Assembly (NCBI GenBank): GCA_041288195.1
Contig: JBGGME010000301.1
Location: forward strand, 1-28,028
Reading direction: 5' to 3'
Length of the DNA stretch: 28,028 nucleotides
Source of the DNA: AWTP1-13 sp041288195
GTDB lineage: Bacteria > Pseudomonadota > Alphaproteobacteria > Rhizobiales > Hyphomicrobiaceae
The notes beneath the pieces were generated by a model. It saw only the letters and a list, made by a program, of their open reading frames with translations, made no database searches and had not been told where the DNA came from. The position numbers and the translations under genes are program-made. Within the stretch, counting starts at the first letter, position 1. Each line of letters begins with the position of its first letter. Positions 8,377-15,910 of the stretch are shown here, in pieces.

Positions 8377-8712
8377 TCAACTCGGCTTGGCCGTCTGCTC
8401 CGCGATCCAGCGCAGGAAGTCCTCCGAGCCGCCGGTGATGGGCAGCACGAGGAATGCGGGGTTGGAGTAGGGGTGCAGCTTGCGCGCCTCGGCGATTGCC
8501 CGGTCCGCCAGCGAGGCGCGCGTCTTGATCAGCATCGCAGCCTCGGACCCACGCTCGCGCTTGCCCTCCCAGATGTAGATGGAAGTCATGCCGGGGAAGA
8601 CGTTGACGCACGCTGCAAGCCCGCGATCGACCAGAGTGCCGCCGATCCGCTCCGCCTCCTCGGCCGAGGGGTAGGTAGAGTAAATCAGAACGGGCTTGTC
8701 GTTTGCGTCCAA
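8377..8712 (-). CDS. cutA: CutA1 divalent-cation tolerance protein
   Basis: About 111 residues, matching the small ferredoxin-like CutA1 fold that forms trimers and has been linked to copper and other divalent cation tolerance. Conserved parts are STYPSAEEAERIGGTLVDRGLAACVN, MTSIYIWEGK, LIKTR and KLHPYSNPAFLVLPITGG. The TTG at 8712 (MDANDKPVLIYSTYP) is preferred because GGAGG lies 9 bases upstream. A GTG at 8730 would add six residues but has only a weak AGG before it and borders a palindrome. The gene converges with anmK and diverges from nadK over 51 bp. Family confident; the exact role of CutA1 remains debated. Confidence 0.92.
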   Translation of the reverse strand: MDANDKPVLIYSTYPSAEEAERIGGTLVDRGLAACVNVFPGMTSIYIWEGKRERGSEAAMLIKTRASLADRAIAEARKLHPYSNPAFLVLPITGGSEDFLRWIAEQTAKPS

Positions 8713-8730
8713 CTGAGCGAGCCTCCGCAC

Positions 8731-8749
8731 CCGGGGACCTGACCCCTGG
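8731..8749. repeat. Short palindrome between cutA and nadK
   Basis: CCGGGGACCTGACCCCTGG is an imperfect palindrome (GGGG...CCCC with flanking CC/GG). On the minus strand it contains GGGGTCAGGTC, a string I associate with REP-like sequences in several proteobacteria. With one copy here it may be a remnant or chance; it lies in the shared promoter region of two divergent genes. Confidence 0.3.
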
Positions 8750-8763
8750 AGCGGCCCCCTTCG

Positions 8764-9546
8764 ATGAAAAGCCTAGCGCAAAAGTTCGACAAAATCGCCT
8801 TCGTTTCGAGCGACGTGCCGGAGGCGCGCGCTGCGCTGGATCGTCTCGCCAACGCTTACGGCAACGCCGATCCCAAGACGGCCGACGCGATCGTGGCGCT
8901 CGGCGGCGACGGGCTGATGCTGCAGACGCTGCACCGGCACTTGAACGACGGCGTGCCGATCTACGGCATGAACCGCGGCTCGACCGGGTTCCTCATGAAC
9001 GACTATCGGGAGGACGACCTGCGCGACCGGCTCGCGCGTGCGGAGGTCAACGTCATCCATCCGCTGGCCATGCGTGCGGTCGACGCGCACGGAAAGCGGC
9101 ACGAGGCGCTCGCCATCAACGAGGTGTCGCTGTTCCGCCAGATCTATCAGGCAGCCAAGCTCAGGATCTCCATCGACGGCCGCGAGCGCCTCGACGAGCT
9201 CATCTGCGACGGCGTGCTGGTGGCGACGCCGGCAGGCTCCACCGCCTACAACCTCTCGGCCTACGGGCCGATCCTGCCGATCAATGCGCCGCTGCTGGCA
9301 CTGACCCCGATCAGCCCGTTCCGGCCGCGGCGCTGGCGCGGCGCGCTTCTGCCCAACAAGGCGAAGATCCGTTTCGAGGTGCTGGAGGCGGACAAGCGCC
9401 CCGTGAGCGCCGTGGCCGACCACACCGAGACGCGCTCGGTGACCTGCGTCGACGTCGAGCAGGCGACGGGGATCGACCTCTTCATGATGTTCGACCCCGG
9501 CCACAGCCTCGACGAGCGCATCCTGTCGGAGCAGTTCCGGTACTGA
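8764..9546 (+). CDS. nadK: NAD kinase
   Basis: A 260-residue ATP-NAD kinase making NADP. Hallmarks are GGDG at 47-50 (ALGGDGLMLQTL), the substrate loop NRGSTGFLMN, NEVSLFR, and the long conserved run DGVLVATPAGSTAYNLSAYGPI, plus FRPRRWRGALLP in the C-terminal domain. The length is that of the shorter alphaproteobacterial enzymes. The ATG at 8764 follows GGAG at 8748-8751 with a longish 12-base gap. A small GGCGA/TCGCC hairpin (9547-9561) directly follows the stop. The gene stands between divergent cutA and the toxin-antitoxin pair and is probably transcribed on its own. Confidence 0.96.
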   Translation: MKSLAQKFDKIAFVSSDVPEARAALDRLANAYGNADPKTADAIVALGGDGLMLQTLHRHLNDGVPIYGMNRGSTGFLMNDYREDDLRDRLARAEVNVIHPLAMRAVDAHGKRHEALAINEVSLFRQIYQAAKLRISIDGRERLDELICDGVLVATPAGSTAYNLSAYGPILPINAPLLALTPISPFRPRRWRGALLPNKAKIRFEVLEADKRPVSAVADHTETRSVTCVDVEQATGIDLFMMFDPGHSLDERILSEQFRY

Positions 9547-9622
9547 GGCGACCGTATCGCCGGGATGGAGGCACACGCCGAACTCTGGTAGTATGCTGCC
9601 CTATAGACGCCGAGGCATTGGC

Positions 9623-9874
9623 ATGAATATCCCGCTGCCGCAGAGCCAGATCGAATGGCTGAAAGCACAGGTCGCTGCTGGCCGGTTTGCGTCTCTCGAA
9701 GAGGCGGTCGCGAGCGCGATTGCAGGGTTGCAGGCTCAGGATGCGGTCGATGATGACTGGGTCAAGCCGCTGGTGCAGGAAGCCCTCGAGGCGCTCGACC
9801 GTGACGAAGGGACGCCCTGGCGCAAGGGCGAGATACTGGCCAGGATCAAGGCGCGCCGCGCATCCGGCGCATGA
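9623..9874 (+). CDS. ParD-like antitoxin
   Basis: 83 residues. The N-terminus (MNIPLPQSQIEWLKAQVAAG) and the following RFASLEEAVASAIAGLQ form the ribbon-helix-helix DNA-binding pattern of ParD-family antitoxins; the charged C-terminal half (DDDWVKPLVQEALEALDRDEG) would wrap the toxin. The start at 9623 has GAGG 8 bases upstream; an in-frame ATG at 9593 lacks one and adds an Arg-rich tail that does not fit. The stop overlaps the toxin start as ATGA, the usual coupling. The pair most likely represses its own promoter in the 76-bp gap after nadK, where TAGTAT (about 9592) is a possible -10. Confidence 0.88.
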   Translation: MNIPLPQSQIEWLKAQVAAGRFASLEEAVASAIAGLQAQDAVDDDWVKPLVQEALEALDRDEGTPWRKGEILARIKARRASGA

Positions 9875-10164
9875 TCCCGATCATCAAGTCTCCACAGTAC
9901 GAACGCGATCTCGCGGAAATCTGGGACTACATTGCACGCGACAACGTGGATGCGGCTGATAGGGCTGTCGCGGCGATCGAGCGCGCCATCGAGCCGTTGT
10001 CCGAGTTCCCAGGCATTGGCACTCCGTGTCCCCATCTCGCTCCGGGGTTGCGCCGGACGCTGTGGCGCGAGTATCTGATCTACTATCGATACCGAAATGA
10101 CGTGGTCGAGATCGCACGCGTGCTGCACGGCAGGCGCAATATCGTGCCGAAGATGTTTGGATGA
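9871..10164 (+). CDS. RelE/ParE-family toxin
   Basis: 97 residues with the ParE-type pattern: KSPQYERDLAEIWDYIARDNVDAADRAVAAIERAIEPL as the two N-terminal helices, then FPGIGTPCPHLAPGLRRTLWREYLIYYRYRNDVVEIARVLHGRRNI as the sheet and basic end. In studied members ParE poisons DNA gyrase whereas RelE cuts mRNA; the helix-rich N-terminus and RVLHGRRN end favour the ParE side. It overlaps the antitoxin gene by four bases. It looks intact, with no frameshift. Target on gyrase is inference from family. Confidence 0.9.
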   Translation: MIPIIKSPQYERDLAEIWDYIARDNVDAADRAVAAIERAIEPLSEFPGIGTPCPHLAPGLRRTLWREYLIYYRYRNDVVEIARVLHGRRNIVPKMFG

Positions 10165-10208
10165 GCTCGTTCCCGAGTGGCATCGGGACGACTGTCAGGA
10201 GTGACGCT

Positions 10209-10664
10209 ATGCAAGGGCTCTATCTGGAGGACCTCGAGGTCGGGCGGAAGTTCGAGCACGCGCTGCGCCGCACCGTCACGGAGATGGACAACACGCTGTT
10301 CTCCTGCCTCACGCACAATCCCCAGCCGCTGCACATCGATCACGATTTCGCCTCCAAGACCGAATGGGGCAAGCCGCTGGTCAACAGCCTGTTCACGCTG
10401 GGCGTGATGATCGGTATCTCCGTCAACGACACCACGCTCGGCACCACGGTCGGCAATCTCGGCATGACCGACGTGCGGTTCCCCAAGCCCGTGTTCCACG
10501 GCGATACGCTGCATGTCACGACCGAGGTGGTATCCAGTCGTGAGACGAAGTCGCGGCCCGATGCCGGCATCGTCGAGTTCGTGCACAAGGCCTTCAATCA
10601 GCGCGGCGAGCTCGTCGCCGAATGCCGGCGCCAGGCCATGATGCGCAAGAAGCCGAAGGCCTGA
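10209..10664 (+). CDS. MaoC-family hydratase/dehydratase
   Basis: 151 residues with a single hot-dog domain, expected to add or remove water at an enoyl-CoA (or similar CoA thioester). The motif NPQPLHIDHDFA (His42) matches the active-site helix region of the MaoC family; LVNSLFTLGVMIGISVNDTTLGTTVGNLGMTDVRFPKPVFHGDTLHV is the core. The ATG at 10209 has AGGAG 7 bases upstream; residues encoded before it overlap the toxin gene spacer and do not fit. The CitE-like lyase starts 5 bp after the stop, so the two are one operon and probably act in sequence on the same CoA ester. Confidence 0.9.
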   Translation: MQGLYLEDLEVGRKFEHALRRTVTEMDNTLFSCLTHNPQPLHIDHDFASKTEWGKPLVNSLFTLGVMIGISVNDTTLGTTVGNLGMTDVRFPKPVFHGDTLHVTTEVVSSRETKSRPDAGIVEFVHKAFNQRGELVAECRRQAMMRKKPKA

Positions 10665-10669
10665 CCCAA

Positions 10670-11548
10670 ATGCGTTCCCTGCTGTTCATCCCCGGCGACG
10701 ACGAGAAGAAGCTCGGCAAGGGCGTGGCGTCCGAGGCCGATGCCCTGATCCTCGACCTGGAGGACTCCGTCAGCGCGGCGCGCAAGGAAGCGGCACGCGA
10801 GATCACAAGGCAGTATCTGGTCGCCACGCGCGCGCTCGAGAAGCGGCCGCTGCTCTACGTGCGCATCAACGCGCTAGACACCGCCGGCTGGGAAGGGGAT
10901 CTCACCGGCGTCATGACCGGCAGGCCCGACGGCATCCTGCTGCCCAAGGCGCGATCGGGCGAGGATGTGCATACGCTTTCGATCGCCCTGCATCACGCGG
11001 AGGAGCGCGCCGGCGTCCCGCCGGGGGCGACCGCGATACTGGCACTGGTGACGGAAGTGCCGATCTCGCTCCTCAGGCTCGAGACATATGTAGGCTCGAG
11101 CGCGCGGCTCAAGGGGTTGAGCTGGGGCGCCGAGGACCTCTCGGGCGTGATCGGGGCCCATGCCAACCGCGAGGCGGACGGCAGCTGGACCTCGCCCTAC
11201 CAGCTGGCGCGCAACCTGTGCCTGTTCACGGCGGCGGCGGCCGGCGCGCAGCCGATCGATACCGTGTTCGTCAATTTCCGCGACGAGAAGGGCTTCCGCG
11301 TCGAGGCGAGCACGGCGGCCCGGGACGGGTTCACGGCCAAGATGGCGATCCACCCCAACCAGGTCGCCGCCATCAACGAGATCTTCACGCCCTCGGCGGA
11401 GGAGGTCGGCGCGGCCGAGGAGCTGATGAAGGCGTTCGCCGACAACCCGGAGGCGGGCGTCCTCGCCATTCGTGGGCAAATGGTCGACCGTGCTCACATC
11501 GCCCGCGCCGAGCGCATCCTGGCGCGGGCCAAGGCAGCGGGCGGCTGA
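10670..11548 (+). CDS. HpcH/HpaI (CitE-like) CoA ester lyase
   Basis: 292 residues, TIM-barrel lyase of the citrate-lyase beta-subunit-like group that cleaves or forms malyl-, citramalyl- or methylmalyl-type CoA esters. Seen: RSLLFIPGDDEKKL at the N-terminus (phosphate/CoA region), DALILDLEDSV, VRIN, GILLPKA, the metal ligands Glu129 (VTEVP) and Asp156 (WGAEDLS), and MAIHPNQV near the C-terminus. The ATG at 10670 is the start that puts the conserved RSLLFIPG at the very N-terminus. It forms an operon with the MaoC gene. Members beside MaoC genes include citramalyl-CoA and malyl-CoA lyases; which reaction applies here cannot be told. Confidence 0.92.
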   Translation: MRSLLFIPGDDEKKLGKGVASEADALILDLEDSVSAARKEAAREITRQYLVATRALEKRPLLYVRINALDTAGWEGDLTGVMTGRPDGILLPKARSGEDVHTLSIALHHAEERAGVPPGATAILALVTEVPISLLRLETYVGSSARLKGLSWGAEDLSGVIGAHANREADGSWTSPYQLARNLCLFTAAAAGAQPIDTVFVNFRDEKGFRVEASTAARDGFTAKMAIHPNQVAAINEIFTPSAEEVGAAEELMKAFADNPEAGVLAIRGQMVDRAHIARAERILARAKAAGG

Positions 11549-11573
11549 TCCTGGCGGCGCCAATCCTGCTGCC

Positions 11574-13136
11574 TCAAGGGCGCATCCCGAACGAACGGGG
11601 GCCGGGCGTGCGCAGCGGCTCGGCCAGGCCGGCGAACTCGCACAGCAGCTTGCGGGTGTCGCGCGGATCGATGATCTCCTCGACCCAGAAGGTCTCCGCC
11701 GTGCGGAACGGCGAGCGCAGCGCGTTGAGCCGTGCCTCGATCTCGGCAAGCTTGGCCTTGCGGTCGGGTGCGGCATCGACCTCGGCCCGGTAGGCGGCCT
11801 CGATGCCGCCCTCGAGCGGGAGCGAGCCCCACCATCCCGACAGCCAGGCGTAGCGGATGGCAAGACGGCCCGCGGGAACGTGCGCAGCGCCGGCAACGCC
11901 GAACGAGCTGCGTACGATCACCGTGCACCAGGGCACGCTCGACTGGTTGATGGCGGCCATGGCGCGCACGCCGTGGCGGATGGTGGCGGACTTCTCCGCC
12001 TCCAGCCCGATCAGGAAGCCCGGACAGTCGCACAGGTAGACGACAGGGAGGTGGAAGGTCTCGGCCATGTCGACGAAGCGCACGGTCTTGGCGCAGGCGT
12101 CCGCCGTCCAGGCGCCGCCGTAGTGGTAGGGGTCGCTCGCCAGGATCGCCACCGGCAGGCCGTCGAGGCGCGCGAGGCCCGTGATCATCGGCCGCCCGAA
12201 CATCTGGCCCATCTCGAAGAACGATCCTTTGTCGACGACTGCGTCGATGATGGAGCGCATCTTGTAGACCTTGCGCCGGTCGCGAGGGATGACGCTGAAG
12301 AGGGCCTCCTCGCGTCGGTCGGGCGGATCGCTGCGCTCGGCCCGCGGCGCTACGCTGTAGACCGAGGGCGGCAGGTAGGACAGGAAGCGGCGGGCGCAGG
12401 CGAACGCCTCCTCCTCGGTGTCGACAGCATGGTCGACGGCGCCGGCCCGGCACTGCACCTCCCAGCCGCCCAGCTCCTGCTTGCTCAGGTTCTGGCCGAT
12501 ACCGGCGACCACGGGCGGGCCGGCCACGAACATGGCCGAGGTCGACTTGGTCATGACGGAGTAGTGGCTGGCGGCGAGCCGCGCGGCGCCGAGACCCGCG
12601 ACCGAGCCGAGGCCCAGGGCGACGACGGGCACGGTGGCGAGGTTGTCGGCGAGGTACTGGTAGCCGAACTGGGAGATGCCGAGCTGACCCGGCAGGTTGG
12701 CACGTCCCGTGGTCTCGATGGTCTTGACCGAGCCACCGCCGCCCGAGCCCTCGATGATGCGGATGACGGGAAGCCTGAGCTCGTTGGCCATGCGCTCGGC
12801 CAGGATCGGCTTCATGGGGATGGTGGCATCGGCCGAGCCGCCGCGCACAGTGAAGTCGTCGCCCAGCACGACCACCGGCTGGCCGCCGAGCTTGGCCCGT
12901 CCCATGACGCAGTTGGCGGGCGTGAGCGTCTTCAGGTTGCCGGCTTCGTCGTACTCGGCCTTGCCGGCGATGGCGCCCACCTCGTGGAAGCTGCCGGAGT
13001 CGACAAGGCGCTCGATGCGCTCGCGCACGGTGAGCCGGCCGCCCTCGTGCTGACGCCGCACCTTGTCGGCGCCGCCCATCTCGCGCGCCATGCGCTCGCG
13101 CTGTCTCAGCTCGTCGAGCTCGCGCTGCCAACTCAT
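11574..13136 (-). CDS. Acyl-CoA carboxylase, carboxyltransferase (beta) subunit
   Basis: 520 residues with both halves of the carboxyltransferase fold. It moves CO2 from biotin to an acyl-CoA such as propionyl- or methylcrotonyl-CoA. Features: N-terminal RLTVRERIERLVDSGSF, LGDDFTVRGGSA, the glycine run EGSGGGGSVKTIETTG (about 129-144), GGAWTADACAKTVRFVDM and DCPGFLIGLEAEK in the C-terminal half, and SLPLEGGIEAAYRAE. GAGGGCGG shortly before the ATG serves as ribosome-binding site. No biotin carboxylase or biotin carrier subunit lies in the window, unlike the usual arrangement for such genes. It converges with the CitE-like gene (25 bp) and diverges from the siderophore receptor. Confidence 0.93.
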   Translation of the reverse strand: MSWQRELDELRQRERMAREMGGADKVRRQHEGGRLTVRERIERLVDSGSFHEVGAIAGKAEYDEAGNLKTLTPANCVMGRAKLGGQPVVVLGDDFTVRGGSADATIPMKPILAERMANELRLPVIRIIEGSGGGGSVKTIETTGRANLPGQLGISQFGYQYLADNLATVPVVALGLGSVAGLGAARLAASHYSVMTKSTSAMFVAGPPVVAGIGQNLSKQELGGWEVQCRAGAVDHAVDTEEEAFACARRFLSYLPPSVYSVAPRAERSDPPDRREEALFSVIPRDRRKVYKMRSIIDAVVDKGSFFEMGQMFGRPMITGLARLDGLPVAILASDPYHYGGAWTADACAKTVRFVDMAETFHLPVVYLCDCPGFLIGLEAEKSATIRHGVRAMAAINQSSVPWCTVIVRSSFGVAGAAHVPAGRLAIRYAWLSGWWGSLPLEGGIEAAYRAEVDAAPDRKAKLAEIEARLNALRSPFRTAETFWVEEIIDPRDTRKLLCEFAGLAEPLRTPGPRSFGMRP

Positions 13137-13233
13137 GTTTCCGCCCTCGTTTGCAGTCAGCTCAAGGCAGCCATGCTGCCGGCGTCGGACTATAGAGCGG
13201 CACCCGCTGTCTGCGCCATCGGGCGCTTCGTAT

Positions 13234-13250
13234 TCGGGCGGTTCGCCCGA
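13234..13250. other. Perfect hairpin in the gap between carboxyltransferase and receptor genes
   Basis: TCGGGCG (13234-13240) and CGCCCGA (13244-13250) pair perfectly over a GTT loop. It lies about 100 bases before the carboxyltransferase start and 220 before the receptor start. No T run follows on either strand. It could be a leader structure or a protein-binding palindrome. The remaining 335-bp gap (13137-13471) holds no gene I can support. Confidence 0.4.
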
Positions 13251-13339
13251 TTCGGAGCACGCCTGCGCCGAGGCGGGAGCGCGATGTGATGCAGCACCGA
13301 CACATCGGCAACCGCAGCGCAGCCGACGACGACCATAAA

Positions 13340-13370
13340 TCTTGACGACAAGAGTAGAGAATAGATACGG
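13340..13370 (+). promoter_or_regulatory. Candidate promoter/operator of the siderophore receptor
   Basis: TTGACG (13342-13347) is a good -35; the AT-rich run around GAATAGATACGG 16-17 bases on could hold a -10. The -35 is embedded in the inverted repeat TCTTG (13340-13344) and CAAGA (13349-13353), where a repressor could bind. Iron control is expected for this gene, but I see no match to a textbook Fur box, so the regulator is not identified. Confidence 0.35.
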
Positions 13371-13471
13371 TCGCTGAGGCTCGTCATAGCCAGGCCTTCA
13401 CCCCAGCCATCCGACGAGCGTTGCAGTCAGTGGGACACGCACGCGTCATGTGTGCGGATGGGGGGTTCGTA

Positions 13472-15820
13472 ATGAGTTCAGCTCGCGTACCAGGATCTTT
13501 GCGTCGGCCGGCTGCCAAGCCGGCGAATGTCACCAAGGTAAAGAGAGACGCCACCACAACCGGAATCTTCACAGCCGCCTGCCTCGCTGCCGCCAGCCCG
13601 GCGACCATCGCGCTCGCACAGGGCACGCCGTCCGGGCCGCTGCCGCCGCTCAGCGTCGAAGCCAAGCAACCGAAAAAGCAAGCGACGCCCGCACCGGCCA
13701 AGAAGGCGGGCACTGCCGCACCGGTTGCTGCGCCTGCTCCGGCTCCTGCACTGACACCGGCGCAGAAGAGCGCCAATCCTTACGCCAACCCGAATGCGCC
13801 CTACAAGGTCGAGCAGTCGGCCTCGCCCAAGCTTACCGAGCCGCTGGTCAACACGCCCAAGACCATCACCGCGGTGCCGAAGGAGGTGCTGCAGGACACA
13901 GCGACGCTCACGATACGCGAGCTGGCACGCGAGATTCCCGGCGTGACGCTGGGCTTCGCCGAGGGCGGCAACGCGTTCGGCGATCGCATCTACATCCGAG
14001 GCTTCGACGCCCGCGGCGACATCTACGTCGACAACATCCGCGATCCCGGCAACACCTCGCGCGAGACCTTCGCGGTCGAGCAGATCGAGGTCTACAAGGG
14101 GCCGACCGGCGTTGTCGCCGGCCGCGGCACCGCCGGCGGCGCACTCAACATCATCACCAAGAAGCCCTACGACGACCGCAACTTCTACAACCTGTCGACC
14201 ATGATCGGCACGGATGGCACGCGGCGCGTCACCACCGACGTCAACCAGGTCATCACGCCCGGCATCGCCTTCCGCGGCAACCTGCTCTACCACGAGAGCG
14301 GGGTGGCAGGCCGCAACGAGGTCGAGGACGAGCGTTGGGGCGGCGCCTTCGCGCTGGCAATCAAGCCGAGCGAGAATTTCAAGGTGACCATCGACTACTA
14401 CCGCCTGCGGACAGACGGCCTGCCGGACTTCGGCGTGCCCCTCAATATCAACGCCAAAGTGCCCTGGCCGGAGACCGGTTTGCCGCGCGATCTGTGGTAC
14501 GGCAATGCCATGCGCGATTTCATCAAGAACGAGTCCGACATCCTCACCACCACGGTCGAGCTGAAGCTGAGCGACGCCGCCAAGGTGACGAGCAGGACGC
14601 GCGTCGGCACCAACTCCAGCGACTACATCGCGTCGGGTCCAACGGGAACCAACGGGCCCAATGTGACGATGAACAACCCGCAGCGCTTCCAGGAGGCGGA
14701 CCTGGTGGCGAACCAGACCGACGTCACCTTGAAGTTCTGGACCGGGGGGTGGCATCACACGGTCGTCGCCGGCGTGGAGGCGAGCAAGGAGGAGATCGGC
14801 CGCTATTCCTATACGGGCTTGGCGGGAGCGACACAGCCGCTCTTCAATCCCAATCCGTACCGCGGTCTGTTAAACCCAGCGCTGAACAACGTCGGGCCGA
14901 GAACGTGGACCTATGACGCCACGATCAGCACCGTCGCGGGCTATGTCCTCGATACCATCAAGCTCTCCGAGCAATGGTACATCAACGGCGGCATACGCGT
15001 GGACGACTACGAGCGCGTGCAGGTAGCGCCGACCGCAGCCAACACCGCCACGCGACAGGACACCTTGGTGAATTGGCACGCGGGCATCGTCTTCAAGCCG
15101 CTACCGATCGCCAGCATCTACGCCGCCTATGCGACGTCGATGATCCCGGCGGGCGGAGAGCTCGATGCCACGGGCGTGGACTACGGTGGCCTCGCCCTCA
15201 ACGTCGCCCACCTGCCGCCGGAAGAGGTCACCAGCATCGAGGTCGGCACCAAGTGGGAGCTCTTCAACAAGCGCCTGCTGGCCACGGCGGGCCTGTTCCA
15301 GACCGAGAAGGAGAATGGGCGCGAGGCGGCGGTGGCGCCGTCCACGCAGATCACCTCGACCGGCGCCTACCGCGTGCGCGGCATAGAGCTGGGTGCGCAA
15401 GGCAAGGTGACCGAGCGGTGGAGCGTCTACGGCGGCCTCGTGGTCATGGAGACGGAGGTCACGGGCTCGTCCACGCCGAGGTTCATCGGGCGCCGCATCG
15501 CCAACGTGCCCGAGACGCAATTCACGCTCTTGAGCAAGTATCAGCTCACCGACAAGCTGACGGTCGGCGGGCAGGCGATCTATGCCAGCGACGTGCTCGC
15601 GGGTCTCTTTGCCGCAGGCGACCAGGGCTACTACCTGCCCAGTCACTGGCGCTTCGATGCGCTCGCTGAATACAAGCTCACCGAGAACATCTCGATGCAG
15701 CTCAACGTGCTCAACCTGACCGACGAGGTCTACTACGACGCAGTCTACCGCAGTGCCAGCCCGTTCGTGTTCATCGCGCCCGGGCGGGCAGGGTACCTGA
15801 CGGTGAACTTCAAATACTGA
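13472..15820 (+). CDS. TonB-dependent catecholate siderophore receptor (Fiu/PiuA type)
   Basis: 782-residue outer-membrane receptor. Residues 1-50 are a long, basic-started signal sequence ending in TIALAQ; LPPLSVEA at 57-64 looks like a TonB box; 65-112 is a Pro/Ala/Lys-rich linker. The plug (about 120-235) has LTEPLVNTPKTITAVPKEVL, RIYIRGFDARGDIYVDNIRDPG and EVYKGPTGVVAGRGTAGGALNIITKKP; the rest is a 22-strand-type barrel ending in a C-terminal aromatic (TVNFKY). The plug wording and the PiuC neighbour point to the Fiu/PiuA group that takes up ferric catecholates. Start at 13472 follows a GGGGGG run; a TTG (13421) and ATG (13448) upstream in frame lack one. Ligand identity is inference. Confidence 0.93.
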   Translation: MSSARVPGSLRRPAAKPANVTKVKRDATTTGIFTAACLAAASPATIALAQGTPSGPLPPLSVEAKQPKKQATPAPAKKAGTAAPVAAPAPAPALTPAQKSANPYANPNAPYKVEQSASPKLTEPLVNTPKTITAVPKEVLQDTATLTIRELAREIPGVTLGFAEGGNAFGDRIYIRGFDARGDIYVDNIRDPGNTSRETFAVEQIEVYKGPTGVVAGRGTAGGALNIITKKPYDDRNFYNLSTMIGTDGTRRVTTDVNQVITPGIAFRGNLLYHESGVAGRNEVEDERWGGAFALAIKPSENFKVTIDYYRLRTDGLPDFGVPLNINAKVPWPETGLPRDLWYGNAMRDFIKNESDILTTTVELKLSDAAKVTSRTRVGTNSSDYIASGPTGTNGPNVTMNNPQRFQEADLVANQTDVTLKFWTGGWHHTVVAGVEASKEEIGRYSYTGLAGATQPLFNPNPYRGLLNPALNNVGPRTWTYDATISTVAGYVLDTIKLSEQWYINGGIRVDDYERVQVAPTAANTATRQDTLVNWHAGIVFKPLPIASIYAAYATSMIPAGGELDATGVDYGGLALNVAHLPPEEVTSIEVGTKWELFNKRLLATAGLFQTEKENGREAAVAPSTQITSTGAYRVRGIELGAQGKVTERWSVYGGLVVMETEVTGSSTPRFIGRRIANVPETQFTLLSKYQLTDKLTVGGQAIYASDVLAGLFAAGDQGYYLPSHWRFDALAEYKLTENISMQLNVLNLTDEVYYDAVYRSASPFVFIAPGRAGYLTVNFKY

Positions 15821-15822
15821 TC

Positions 15823-15848
15823 GTCTCAGTCGGTCCCCCGATCGAGAC
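15823..15848 (+). other. First inter-cistronic hairpin after the receptor gene
   Basis: GTCTC (15823-15827) pairs with GAGAC (15844-15848) and TCGG (15830-15833) with CCGA (15838-15841), with a G/T wobble and one mismatch between. It begins just after the receptor stop codon and precedes a much stronger hairpin. Moderate stability only. Confidence 0.35.
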
Positions 15849-15851
15849 AAC

Positions 15852-15887
15852 GGGCCTCTGGGCATGGCGATGCGTGCCCAGAGGCCC
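15852..15887 (+). terminator. Strong 13-bp hairpin between receptor and piuC
   Basis: GGGCCTCTGGGCA (15852-15864) and TGCCCAGAGGCCC (15875-15887) form a perfect 13-bp stem over a 10-base loop. No T tract follows, so it is either a partial terminator or an mRNA-stabilising/processing stem at the 3' end of the receptor message. It ends ten bases before the AGGAGAAGG that serves piuC, leaving that site free. Confidence 0.6.
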
Positions 15888-15910
15888 TCACTGCTGGAAG
15901 GAGAAGGTTC

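Noticed and set aside
11472..13289. 605-residue open frame on the plus strand, antisense to the carboxyltransferase gene
   Set aside because: Low-complexity Arg/Gly/Ala/Asp pattern and no motif; the minus-strand carboxyltransferase accounts for the region.
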